The position numbers were made by a program, and so were the translations under genes. The notes under the pieces are model-generated. The model was not told the origin of the DNA, did not search any database, and saw only the letters and a program-made list of their open reading frames with translations. Of a DNA stretch of 18,601 bases, positions 7,558-15,613 are shown in pieces (positions within the stretch are counted from its first letter, which is position 1; the number at the start of each line of letters is the position of its first letter). The stretch is from JAFTYR01 sp964571375 (GTDB lineage: Bacteria; Pseudomonadota; Gammaproteobacteria; Burkholderiales; Burkholderiaceae_F), in contig CAZNBL010000024.1 in the NCBI GenBank assembly GCA_964571375.1, positions 1 through 18,601 of the forward strand. Direction: 5' to 3'.

Positions 7558-7578
7558 GAAGGGGCTTGAAGCCCCTTC
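7558..7578 (+). other. Intercistronic hairpin between binding protein and small membrane subunit
   Basis: gaaggggct (7558-7566) and agccccttc (7570-7578) form a perfect 9-bp stem with a 3-base loop, 25 bases after the binding-protein stop and 15 before the next start. There is no T tract. Such a hairpin could protect the upstream mRNA or dampen read-through, so that more binding protein than permease is made; this is inference. Confidence 0.65.
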
Positions 7579-7593
7579 CATCCTTGTCTCAGC

Positions 7594-8064
7594 ATGATTA
7601 AAGACCAAAGGGATTTTTGGGCCGGCGTCGTTTTTATGGCGTTCGGTGCCTTTTTCTGTATTTATTCCGCGACGCACTACAGCATCGGTACGGCCGCCCG
7701 TATGGGTCCGGGCTATTTCCCGATGCTGCTCGGCGGATTCCTGTTTCTTCTCGGCCTTGCTGTCAGCGGCAAAGCACTCCTTATCCGCTCCTCAGCCGAC
7801 GACGGCGGTCATATCGGCCGCTTCGACTGGTTCTCCTTTACGGTGATCCTGGGTGCCGTATGCCTCTTTGCAGTCCTTTTGAAGACCGCAGGGCTTCTTG
7901 CATCCACCGCAGTCATGGTTTTTGTTTCTTCACTCGCCAACCGCGCTTTCCGCTGGAAAGAATCGCTCGTTCTCTGCATTCTTATGAGCGTGATGGTCTG
8001 GGTGATCTTTGTTTACGGCCTGAACCTCTTGGTTCCGGTATGGCCGGTATTCCTTACGCTCTAA
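7594..8064 (+). CDS. TTT-family small membrane subunit (TctB-like)
   Basis: The small, poorly conserved inner-membrane partner of the TTT transporter. The 156-residue protein has four hydrophobic segments (about 8-26, 40-60, 80-112 and 122-148), matching the TctB family in length and layout, and carries MGPGYFPMLLG (37-47), a turn common in this family. No clear Shine-Dalgarno sequence precedes the ATG; it follows the intercistronic hairpin closely. It ends 12 bases before the large subunit, whose ribosome-binding site overlaps this gene's stop codon, so the two are likely translated in a coupled way. Assigned from topology and its place between TctC- and TctA-type genes. Confidence 0.9.
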   Translation: MIKDQRDFWAGVVFMAFGAFFCIYSATHYSIGTAARMGPGYFPMLLGGFLFLLGLAVSGKALLIRSSADDGGHIGRFDWFSFTVILGAVCLFAVLLKTAGLLASTAVMVFVSSLANRAFRWKESLVLCILMSVMVWVIFVYGLNLLVPVWPVFLTL

Positions 8065-8076
8065 AAGGTGATTGCT

Positions 8077-9585
8077 ATGGATTTAATCAATCATCTTGCC
8101 ATCGGTTTCACCACCGCCTTTACGCTCACGAACCTGCTTTACTGCTTTGTGGGCGTCGTACTCGGCACCCTGATCGGCGTCCTTCCGGGGCTCGGTCCTG
8201 TCGCCACTTTGGCGATGCTGCTGCCGATTACCTATGCGCTTGATCCGACAAGCGCCCTCATCATGCTCGCGGGCATCTATTACGGTTCGCAGTACGGCGG
8301 CTCAACCACGGCGATTCTCGTAAATCTGCCGGGCGAATCGGCTTCGGTCGTCACCTGTATCGACGGCTATCAGATGGCCCGTAACGGCAAAGCGGGCACC
8401 GCTCTCGGCCTCTCGGCCATCGGCTCCTTTATCGCAGGCTGCTTTGCCACCGTACTGGTCGCAGCCTTCGCACCTCCCCTGATCGAACTCGCATTCCGCT
8501 TCGGTCCGGCCGAATACTTCAGCCTGATGGTTTTAGGTCTGGTCGGCGCCGTAGTGCTTGCAAGCGGTTCCGTACTCAAAGCCTTCTGCATGATCATTCT
8601 CGGTCTGCTCCTCGGCATGATCGGAGCCGACGTCAATTCAGGCGCATTCCGCTTTGACTTCGGTATTCCCGAGCTGCAGGACGGCATCGATTTCGTTGCG
8701 ATTTCCATGGGCCTCTTCGGCTTTACCGAAATTATCGTCAATCTCTCCAAGGGAGGAGGCAGAGAAGACTTCACACGTAACGTCGGCTCGCTCTGGCCGT
8801 CGAAGAAAGACTTGAAGGAAGCCGTGCCGTCGATCACCCGCGGCACGCTCTTAGGCTCCTTCCTCGGCATTTTGCCCGGCGGCGGAGCGCTGCTTGCTTC
8901 TTTCGCCTCGTACACGATGGAAAAGCGCCTTGCCGGCGCCAAGGCCAATCCGCCTTTCGGCAAGGGCAATATCAGCGGTGTTGCAGGTCCCGAATCCGCC
9001 AACAACGCAGGCGCTCAGACAAGCTTTATTCCGATGTTAACGCTCGGCATCCCGTGCAACGCCACGATGGCTCTGATGATCGGCGCGCTGATGATTCACA
9101 ACATTCAGCCGGGCCCGCAGGTGATGAGTTCGAACCCGACGCTCTTCTGGGGTCTTATCGCCTCCATGTGGATCGGCAACCTCATGCTGATCGTACTGAA
9201 TCTGCCGCTCATCGGTATCTGGGTGCAGATGCTGCGCGTTCCCTACCGCCTGCTCTATCCGGCCATTCTGACGTTCTGCTGTATCGGGGTCTACTCGATC
9301 AACAACAATCCGTTCGATGTGTTCGTGACGATCATCTGCGGTGCGTTCGGCTACCTCTTCTACAAGCTGCAGTGCGAACCCGCCCCCCTCATCCTCGGCT
9401 TTATTCTCGGCCCGATGATGGAAGAAAACTTAAGACGCGCATTGCTGCTCTCCAGAGGCGATCCGACGACGTTCCTGACCCGTCCGATTTCGCTCGTTCT
9501 GCTGATGATGGCTTTGGCGCTGCTTGCCCTCATCCTGCTCCCGAGCATCAAGAAAACACGCGAAGTCGCCTTCCAGGAAGACTGA
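8077..9585 (+). CDS. TTT-family large membrane subunit (TctA-like)
   Basis: The main transmembrane channel of the tripartite tricarboxylate transporter, a secondary carrier fed by the periplasmic binding protein. The 502 residues match TctA (about 500) and are hydrophobic, with roughly 10-12 membrane segments. Conserved blocks are GVLPGLGP (34-41), YYGSQYGGSTTAIL (68-81), ILPGGGALLASF (265-276), PESANNA (305-311) and LTLGIPCNAT (321-330). The two LPG-type motifs reflect the internal repeat of the family. The ATG at 8077 is preferred over the GTG at 8068 because AAAAGG (8063-8068) is then 8 bases upstream. Last gene of the operon, followed by a strong terminator. The transported acid is not identifiable from sequence. 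Confidence 0.95.
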   Translation: MDLINHLAIGFTTAFTLTNLLYCFVGVVLGTLIGVLPGLGPVATLAMLLPITYALDPTSALIMLAGIYYGSQYGGSTTAILVNLPGESASVVTCIDGYQMARNGKAGTALGLSAIGSFIAGCFATVLVAAFAPPLIELAFRFGPAEYFSLMVLGLVGAVVLASGSVLKAFCMIILGLLLGMIGADVNSGAFRFDFGIPELQDGIDFVAISMGLFGFTEIIVNLSKGGGREDFTRNVGSLWPSKKDLKEAVPSITRGTLLGSFLGILPGGGALLASFASYTMEKRLAGAKANPPFGKGNISGVAGPESANNAGAQTSFIPMLTLGIPCNATMALMIGALMIHNIQPGPQVMSSNPTLFWGLIASMWIGNLMLIVLNLPLIGIWVQMLRVPYRLLYPAILTFCCIGVYSINNNPFDVFVTIICGAFGYLFYKLQCEPAPLILGFILGPMMEENLRRALLLSRGDPTTFLTRPISLVLLMMALALLALILLPSIKKTREVAFQED

Positions 9586-9602
9586 CAGAAGCGACACCGG
9601 TG

Positions 9603-9645
9603 AAAAAAATGCCGCAGAAGCCTTAGGCCGCTGCGGCATTTTTTT
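9603..9645. terminator. Bidirectional terminator between the TTT operon and the patatin-like gene
   Basis: aaaaaaatgccgcag (9603-9617) pairs perfectly with ctgcggcattttttt (9631-9645) around a 13-base loop. With seven A on one side and seven T on the other, it can terminate both the plus-strand operon and the minus-strand hydrolase gene, whose stop is at 9656. Confidence 0.93.
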
Positions 9646-9655
9646 GTTTGAAGAT

Positions 9656-10513
9656 TTACTTTTGAGCAATCCAGTCGGCAAGCGCCTCCATACGATCCGC
9701 CCCGTTACGATAACCGAGCTCGTAGGTCGAGCGGATTTTTTCGGGGTCGTGCGTAAGGCGCGGCGTCGAAAGCGCTTCGCTCGGACGAATCACAAAGACC
9801 TTGTCGTCGCTCTCGGCAGGAAGCGTTGAGAGAAGTTTGTTGAACTTAGGTCCCGTTTCTTTAAAACTTCGCACAAAGTTCGGATACTTACGGTAAAAAA
9901 GCGGCGAGAGGATCGCGTCCCTGTCCTTTTTGCGAACAGCACTCTTTTGCGTAAGAACCACCACGTTGCGCTCGAAGCCGAGACTCTGCATAAAGGAAAG
10001 CGGCACGGGATCAAGACAGCCGCCGTCAAGAAGTTTTTTGCCTTCCCACTTCACCGGACGCGAGATATAAGGCAGGGAAGCGGATGCCTGCAGCAGATCG
10101 ATCTGCTCCAACATATCCGTCATACGGAAATACTCGGGTTCTCCGGTCTCGATATTGCTCGCCACCACATAGAACGGAATATTTCTTTCGCGGAAAGCAA
10201 CGTGATCGTACGGATCAAGCTTATCGGGCAGCGTGTGATAACAGAATTCGTTATTCATAAAACTGCCGGTTTTGATGAGATTCTTAAATCCGAAGAGCTC
10301 GTTTCCCTTGCAATAGCGCAACGTATAGCGAAGACTTCTGCCCTTTTGTCCGGAAACAAACGAGGCGCCGTGAATCGCACCGGCAGACACGCCGATCACC
10401 GCATCAAAATGAATATCTGATTCCAGCAACGCGTCGAGAACACCCGCCGCGTACATCGCACGAAGACCGCCGCCTTCGACCACCAAACCTACTTTTCCTT
10501 GCATTCTTTCCAT
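9656..10513 (-). CDS. Patatin-like phospholipase (YjjU-type hydrolase)
   Basis: A serine hydrolase of the patatin family, expected to cleave acyl esters of lipids; its physiological substrate is unknown. The 285-residue protein has the full catalytic set: an oxyanion-hole loop VVEGGGLRAMYAAG (11-24), the nucleophile S43 in GVSAG (41-45), and the dyad aspartate D163 in DGG (163-165). No signal peptide or membrane segment is seen, so it is probably cytosolic. E. coli YjjU is longer (about 357 residues); this one lacks part of the C-terminal region. The start could be the ATG at 10513 or at 10504; both put the oxyanion loop close to the N terminus and neither has a strong ribosome-binding site. 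It is divergent from glnS and convergent with the TTT operon. Confidence 0.88.
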   Translation of the reverse strand: MERMQGKVGLVVEGGGLRAMYAAGVLDALLESDIHFDAVIGVSAGAIHGASFVSGQKGRSLRYTLRYCKGNELFGFKNLIKTGSFMNNEFCYHTLPDKLDPYDHVAFRERNIPFYVVASNIETGEPEYFRMTDMLEQIDLLQASASLPYISRPVKWEGKKLLDGGCLDPVPLSFMQSLGFERNVVVLTQKSAVRKKDRDAILSPLFYRKYPNFVRSFKETGPKFNKLLSTLPAESDDKVFVIRPSEALSTPRLTHDPEKIRSTYELGYRNGADRMEALADWIAQK

Positions 10514-10562
10514 TTCTGCGTCACATCCACATCAAACAAAGCCAAAATTTGTGCAGTTTCTT

Positions 10563-10590
10563 TTGCTCCAACAGCCTGAATCGCTACAAT
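10563..10590 (+). promoter_or_regulatory. Probable glnS promoter
   Basis: TACAAT at 10585-10590 is a good -10 element. TTGCTC at 10563-10568 is a half-matching -35 at 16-bp spacing. The predicted transcript starts near 10597, leaving a leader of about 30 bases. Confidence 0.45.
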
Positions 10591-10628
10591 AGCGGGATTA
10601 GCGTATTTAAATTGAACTGAAACAACCC

Positions 10629-12692
10629 ATGGCAGAAAATAAACAGAAGACGTCCAGCCACGTCACAAATTTTCTTCGCAACATTATCTCTGAAGATATC
10701 GCCAAAGGGGTAAATGAGCCCAGATACTGGCACGGCAAACCCGGCAGCTATACCGAACAGACCGAAGGCGAGCTTGACGCCGCCAAAGTCCGCCTGAGAT
10801 TCCCGCCCGAACCGAACGGCTATCTGCACATCGGTCACGCCAAGAGCATTTGCCTGAACTTCGGTCTGGCAAAACACTTCGAAGGCCGTTGCCACATGCG
10901 TTTTGACGATACCAACCCTGTCAAGGAAGACCAGGAATACGTCGACAGCATTCTCGGCTCAGTTCAATGGCTCGGCTTCTCCTGGAAGAACGACAAGGAA
11001 AGCAATTTCTACTTCGCCAGCGACTACTTCGACTACATGTACGAAGTTGCCGAATTCCTGATCAGCATCGGCTGCGCCTATGTTGACGAACAGACTGCTG
11101 ACGAAATGCGCGAAAACCGCGGCACCCTGCACGAACCCGGCAAGAACTCTCCGTACCGCGACCGTTCCGTTGAAGAAAACCTCCGTATCTTCCGCGAAAT
11201 GCGCGACGGCAAGCACGCCGAAGGCTGCATGGTTCTCCGAAGCAAGGTCGACATGGCTTCCCGCAACATCAACATGCGCGACCCGGCCATCTACCGTATC
11301 CGCTTTGCCGACCATCACCGTACCGGCAACAAGTGGTGCATCTATCCGATGTACACCTTCGCTCATCCGCTCGAAGACGAACTCGAAATGATCACGCATT
11401 CGATCTGCACGCTCGAATTCGAAGATCAGAAGGCCTTCTACAACTGGACCGTCGAACGCGCCGTTCCGGTTCTGAGAAAGCCGCTCTTTGAAAAGGCATG
11501 CGCATTCCTCAACGAACTCAAGACCAAGGAATTCTCCGAACAGGAATCTTTCCTCAAGGCCTGCGTCAAGTTCAAGTGGAAGCTCGGTCAGACCGAAGCC
11601 GAAAAGGCTCTCCTTGAGATCCTCAACGTCTGCAAGGAAACTCCGGAAGTTCTGTCCGAAAAGGCCGCCGCTATTTTCGAAGCCATCACTGCCAAGCCCG
11701 AGCTTTACACTCCGCTTCTGCAGGACGCTCTGAGCGCATCCGTAAAGGCCAACTACTTCCTGCTGCCGCATCAGTACGAATTCAACCGTCTGAACCTTAC
11801 CAACGTCGTTATGAGCAAGCGTAAGCTCATCGCTCTCGTCAAGGAAAACCTCGTCGACGGTTGGGACGATCCGCGTATGCCGACTCTCGTCGGTCTGCGC
11901 CGCCGCGGCTACACACCGGAATCCCTGCAGCTCTTCTGCGACCGTATCGGTGTATCCAAGCAGACAGGCGGCTGGATCGATTACTCCGTTCTTGAAGGTT
12001 GCCTGAGAGATGACCTCGATGCCAAGGCCGACCGCCGCATCGCCATCCAGCAGCCGCTCAAGCTCATCATCGACAACTATCCGGAAGATCTGGTTGAAGA
12101 AGTCGAAGCTCCGAACCATCCGCAGCAGCCCGAACGCGGCACACGCACCCTGAAGTTCACCAAGGAACTTTGGATCGAACAGAGCGACTTCTCGCTCGAG
12201 CCGCCCAAGGGCTACCGCCGCATGACACTCGCCAAGGACGGTGTCGAAGCTCAGGCCGTTCGTCTGCGTCACGGCTATGTCGTCCGCGCCACAGGTATCG
12301 AACAGGATGCCGAAGGCAACGTCACTGCTGTTCACGCCGAATACTTCCCGGATACCAAGAGCGGTTCCAACGGCTCCAACAACATCAAGGTCAAGGCAGC
12401 CATCCACTGGCTCTCCGCCAAGGAAGCTCTGCCCGCAGAGATCCGTGCTTACGGCCGTCTCTTCACGATGGAACACCCCGATGCAGGCGAAGGCGACTTC
12501 CGCGATCTCCTCAACAAGGACAGCAAGGTCGTCTACAACTCCTTCGTCGAACCGTCTCTGAAGGACGCCAAGCCCGAAGACCGCTTCCAGTTCGAACGTA
12601 ACGGTTACTACGTTGCCGATCAGAAGGACTTCTCTTCCGAGCGCCTCGTATTCAACCTCGCCGTTGCTCTGAAGGACAGCTTCGGTAAGTAA
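10629..12692 (+). CDS. glnS: Glutaminyl-tRNA synthetase with an internal insertion
   Basis: Attaches glutamine to tRNA-Gln in the cytosol. Class I motifs are HIGH (67-70, in PPEPNGYLHIGHAKS) and the KMSKS-equivalent VMSKR (394-398). The anticodon-binding beta-barrels fill the C-terminal part and end like the E. coli enzyme (EPSLKDA near 641-647). At 687 residues it is far longer than E. coli GlnRS (about 554). About 25 residues are an N-terminal linker (29-53), of a kind I associate with betaproteobacterial GlnRS. About 96 residues are an insert at roughly 283-378, between the YNW helix and PHQYEFNRLNL, which are separated by only a few residues in E. coli. All core motifs remain, so it should be active. 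No clear Shine-Dalgarno sequence. Divergent from the patatin gene, convergent with msbA. Confidence 0.96.
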   Translation: MAENKQKTSSHVTNFLRNIISEDIAKGVNEPRYWHGKPGSYTEQTEGELDAAKVRLRFPPEPNGYLHIGHAKSICLNFGLAKHFEGRCHMRFDDTNPVKEDQEYVDSILGSVQWLGFSWKNDKESNFYFASDYFDYMYEVAEFLISIGCAYVDEQTADEMRENRGTLHEPGKNSPYRDRSVEENLRIFREMRDGKHAEGCMVLRSKVDMASRNINMRDPAIYRIRFADHHRTGNKWCIYPMYTFAHPLEDELEMITHSICTLEFEDQKAFYNWTVERAVPVLRKPLFEKACAFLNELKTKEFSEQESFLKACVKFKWKLGQTEAEKALLEILNVCKETPEVLSEKAAAIFEAITAKPELYTPLLQDALSASVKANYFLLPHQYEFNRLNLTNVVMSKRKLIALVKENLVDGWDDPRMPTLVGLRRRGYTPESLQLFCDRIGVSKQTGGWIDYSVLEGCLRDDLDAKADRRIAIQQPLKLIIDNYPEDLVEEVEAPNHPQQPERGTRTLKFTKELWIEQSDFSLEPPKGYRRMTLAKDGVEAQAVRLRHGYVVRATGIEQDAEGNVTAVHAEYFPDTKSGSNGSNNIKVKAAIHWLSAKEALPAEIRAYGRLFTMEHPDAGEGDFRDLLNKDSKVVYNSFVEPSLKDAKPEDRFQFERNGYYVADQKDFSSERLVFNLAVALKDSFGK

Positions 12693-12705
12693 TCCGCAGT
12701 AACGC

Positions 12706-12740
12706 AAAAAGCCGTTTCGAAATATCGAAACGGCTTTTTT
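12706..12740. terminator. Bidirectional terminator between glnS and msbA
   Basis: aaaaagccgtttcga (12706-12720) and tcgaaacggcttttt (12725-12739) form a perfect 15-bp stem with a 4-base loop and flanking A and T runs. It serves glnS (+) and msbA (-), whose stops lie on either side. Confidence 0.94.
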
Positions 12741-12762
12741 GTTTTGCCTGTTTTTTTTAGTA

Positions 12763-14559
12763 TTAAGCCTCGGCAGGCTCGGCAGCTTTGGCCGCAGCCT
12801 TCTGTTCGGCTTCGGCCTCGCGGTCAAACTGAATGCGATAAAGATTGGCGTAGACGCCGCCCTTTTCCAAGAGTTCGCTGTGCGTGCCGGTTTCGACAAT
12901 CTGACCTTCGCTTAAAACGACGATCATATCGGCGTTTACGATGGTCGAAAGTCGGTGGGCAACCACAAAGCTCGTTCTGCCGGCCATCAGGCGTTCAAGC
13001 GAAGCCTGAATGTACTTTTCGCTTTCCGTGTCGAGCGCACTGGTCGCTTCGTCAAGAAGGAGAATCGGTGCGTTCTTCAAAAGAGCGCGCGCGATCGAAA
13101 CTCTCTGACGCTGACCGCCGGAGAGCTTGGCGCCCTTCTCGCCGATCTTAGTATCAAGACCTTCGGGCAGAGTTTCGATAAACGGCATCAGATAAGCGGC
13201 TTCGGCAGCGGCAATGATCTCTTCGCGGGTAGCGTGACGGTTGCAACCGTAAGCGATATTGGCGGCAATCGTATCGTCAAAGAGAATGACGTCCTGAGTC
13301 ACCAGTGCGATCTGCTTTCTGATCGCGGAAAGCGTCATCTCGTTCTGAGAGACTCCGTCAAAAAGAATCTCGCCTTCGTTCGGGACCAAAAAGCGCGGAA
13401 TCATATTGATGACCGTCGTCTTGCCGGCCCCGGAAGAACCGACAAACGCCACCATCTGACCGGCTTTAACCTTCAGAGAGAAATTCTTGAGCGATGCGCG
13501 CGGAGCACCAGGATACTGATAGCAGACATCCTTGAATTCGACATTGCCGCTAACGCGGTCGACCTCAGAAGTACCCGGATCCTTTTCTTCCGGAATATCG
13601 ATCATGCTGTAGAGGCTTTCGGCCGCAGCCTGCATCTTGGCAACCGAACCGTTGAGGTCGGCGAGTTTGCGGATCGGATTCATCAGCATGAGCATCGCTG
13701 CGATGTAAGTGACGAAATCCGAGAGCGAGAAGGTGTCGGCCTGAGCCTGCATAAGCGCAACAAACACCACGATAGCCACGCCGCACATCACCACGAGCTG
13801 AGTGCACGGTGTACCGAGCCCCTTGACGAGCTGGCTCTTCAAGGCGAGCTTCTTCATCTTGCCGTTGATATCGCGGAAACGCTTGTTTTCGAAATCATAG
13901 GCATCGTAAATCTTCACCAGACGCTGAGCGTGGAAAGTTTCGGTCAGCAGCTGAATCATCATGCCGTAGTTCTGCTGGCTCGAATGCGTAATTTTCTTCA
14001 TTTTGCGGCTCACTGTGCGCAAAATGAATACAAGAAGCGGCGCCACCACAAAAGTGATGATCGTCAGGAACCAGTTGTACCAAAGCAGAACGGCAAGCAG
14101 TGCGACAACCTGAATCGAGTCGCGGACCAAAACGGTCAGAACCTCGGAAGCGTTCGAGAGAGATGTGCTTGCTTCATTTAAGAATCGGGAAACCACGCGG
14201 CCGGAATGCTGTCCCTGAATCGCTTCGTCGGGCCAATGAATCATCCGCTTGAACATCATATTGCGGATATCGAAGAGAACCGACTGAGAAATAGTCTGAA
14301 GCAGATAGCCGCTGGCGAACTGACCGCCGCCGTGCAGCACCGAGATACCGATAAGCGCGATCGGCGCCCACATCGCGACCAGACCGTTCTTCTGATAAAA
14401 GCCGAGGTCGGTGAGTTTGCCCATGAGCAACACCATCAGGGACGAGCCCGAGGCGGACACGATCATGGCGATCACTGCGAGAAAAAGCGTTTTCTTATAC
14501 GGCGGGATATAAGAAAAAAGCCTCATCAACGGCTGATTTTTTGCGTCGGAGAATTTCAA
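12763..14559 (-). CDS. msbA: Lipid A export ATP-binding/permease protein MsbA
   Basis: An inner-membrane ABC exporter half-transporter that works as a homodimer to flip lipid A-core from the inner to the outer leaflet. The N-terminal ABC type-1 membrane domain (about 15-320) has six predicted helices. The nucleotide-binding domain has Walker A GSSGAGKTT (374-382), the Q-loop glutamine Q422, the signature LSGGQ (479-483), Walker B ILLLDE (499-504) and the switch histidine H535. Length (598) fits MsbA (582 in E. coli) plus an Ala/Glu-rich tail from about 580. The start is a TTG at 14559 with GAGG 10 bases upstream; the first ATG, at 14526, has no ribosome-binding site and would shorten the N terminus. 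It is divergent from a heptosyltransferase-like gene, which supports an LPS role over a general multidrug exporter. Confidence 0.9.
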   Translation of the reverse strand: MKFSDAKNQPLMRLFSYIPPYKKTLFLAVIAMIVSASGSSLMVLLMGKLTDLGFYQKNGLVAMWAPIALIGISVLHGGGQFASGYLLQTISQSVLFDIRNMMFKRMIHWPDEAIQGQHSGRVVSRFLNEASTSLSNASEVLTVLVRDSIQVVALLAVLLWYNWFLTIITFVVAPLLVFILRTVSRKMKKITHSSQQNYGMMIQLLTETFHAQRLVKIYDAYDFENKRFRDINGKMKKLALKSQLVKGLGTPCTQLVVMCGVAIVVFVALMQAQADTFSLSDFVTYIAAMLMLMNPIRKLADLNGSVAKMQAAAESLYSMIDIPEEKDPGTSEVDRVSGNVEFKDVCYQYPGAPRASLKNFSLKVKAGQMVAFVGSSGAGKTTVINMIPRFLVPNEGEILFDGVSQNEMTLSAIRKQIALVTQDVILFDDTIAANIAYGCNRHATREEIIAAAEAAYLMPFIETLPEGLDTKIGEKGAKLSGGQRQRVSIARALLKNAPILLLDEATSALDTESEKYIQASLERLMAGRTSFVVAHRLSTIVNADMIVVLSEGQIVETGTHSELLEKGGVYANLYRIQFDREAEAEQKAAAKAAEPAEA

Positions 14560-14654
14560 ATTTGTACTACCTCGTTAACGATCTTGTTAGTTTAATGGCA
14601 AAAGTGGCGGTAGACTTGGAAAAATCAGTTTTACGTAAGCAAAGTTACATCATC

Positions 14655-15596
14655 ATGGCAACTATTTTTGTCCGTCTTCCCAATCACATCGGCGATGCCT
14701 GCATGAGCATGCCGGCTCTTGATCTGCTTGAGGCCTCGGGACTTACTCTGTCTCTGGTCGGAAAACCTGCAATGGGCGAACTCTTTGAAGGTACCCGCCG
14801 CCGCTTTGACCCGATCGAAGGCAAACTGCTCGATGATATGAAGCGCGTGCGCGAGCTCGCTGCCGATCAGCCCGACGCAAAGGGTCTGCTGTTGCCGAAC
14901 TCCTTCGGCTCCGCACTTCTCTTCCGCTCCGCCGGCATCCGTTGCGCTGGCCTTGCCACCGACGGCCGCAGCCTCCTTCTCGAACACGCCATCCCCGAGC
15001 CTCCGAGAATGCACGAAGCTCAGCGCTTCTGGAATGTTGCTGTCGAAGCTTTGAAGTGCTGGGGTATCGAACCGGCTTATACCGAAATGCCGGGCAGACT
15101 CAACATGAAGCTTGCCGCCCGCAATGAAGCCGGCGCACGCAACCTTGCCGCCCGCATCAATCTGCCGGAACGCTACGCCATCCTGGCTCCGATCGCCAAG
15201 GGCATGCACGAAGGCAAGGAAAAGTACTGGAAGCACTTCAACGAACTCGTAGAACCGCTCCGCAAGAGAGGTATCGAACCCGTGGTCTTCCCGGCTAAGG
15301 ACGAAATCGATGCCGTACGTCTGGCCACTCCGAACGCCACGATTTACGAACCGACTTCTCTCGGCAACTTCGCAGCTCTCGCTTCGAAGGCAGCTCTTGT
15401 AATCGCCAACGACTCGGGTGTGAGCCACATCGCTGCCGCCGTCAATGCACCTCAGGTCACAATCATCGGTGTTACCGACGTGGACCGCACCAGCCCCTGG
15501 AGCGACAAGAACATTATCGTCGGTGAAAAGGGCCGTTGGCCGAGCGTTCAGGAAGTCGTCAACGCAATCGACAAGTGTCTCGGTCAACCCGTTTAA
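14655..15596 (+). CDS. Glycosyltransferase family 9, ADP-heptose:LPS heptosyltransferase (WaaF-like)
   Basis: Expected to transfer heptose from ADP-heptose to the growing LPS inner core at the cytosolic membrane face. The 313-residue protein has two Rossmann-like halves of GT-B type. The N terminus FVRLPNHIGDACMSMPAL (5-22) and LLLPNSFGSALLFRSAGI (78-95) resemble WaaF more than WaaC. The C-terminal donor site is ANDSGVSHIAAA (251-262), followed by a TSPW segment (279-282). It is somewhat shorter than E. coli WaaF (348). In-frame ATGs upstream, e.g. 14595, would add residues before the first beta strand, so 14655 is chosen; no Shine-Dalgarno sequence is evident. It is divergent from msbA and 17 bases upstream of an EamA transporter, probably co-transcribed. 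WaaF versus another heptosyltransferase is not settled. Confidence 0.85.
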   Translation: MATIFVRLPNHIGDACMSMPALDLLEASGLTLSLVGKPAMGELFEGTRRRFDPIEGKLLDDMKRVRELAADQPDAKGLLLPNSFGSALLFRSAGIRCAGLATDGRSLLLEHAIPEPPRMHEAQRFWNVAVEALKCWGIEPAYTEMPGRLNMKLAARNEAGARNLAARINLPERYAILAPIAKGMHEGKEKYWKHFNELVEPLRKRGIEPVVFPAKDEIDAVRLATPNATIYEPTSLGNFAALASKAALVIANDSGVSHIAAAVNAPQVTIIGVTDVDRTSPWSDKNIIVGEKGRWPSVQEVVNAIDKCLGQPV

Positions 15597-15613
15597 CCGG
15601 AACGCACTGAAAA

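Noticed and set aside
10959..12899. A 646-codon open frame on the minus strand opposite glnS
   Set aside because: It has the same in-register antisense relation to glnS, runs through the glnS/msbA terminator and into msbA, and encodes no recognisable family. Codon-bias artefact.
12955..14181. A 408-codon plus-strand frame opposite msbA, and a 304-codon frame (4536-5450) opposite hemN
   Set aside because: Both are antisense to well-supported genes with all motifs intact. Their translations look like random antisense protein with no conserved motif.
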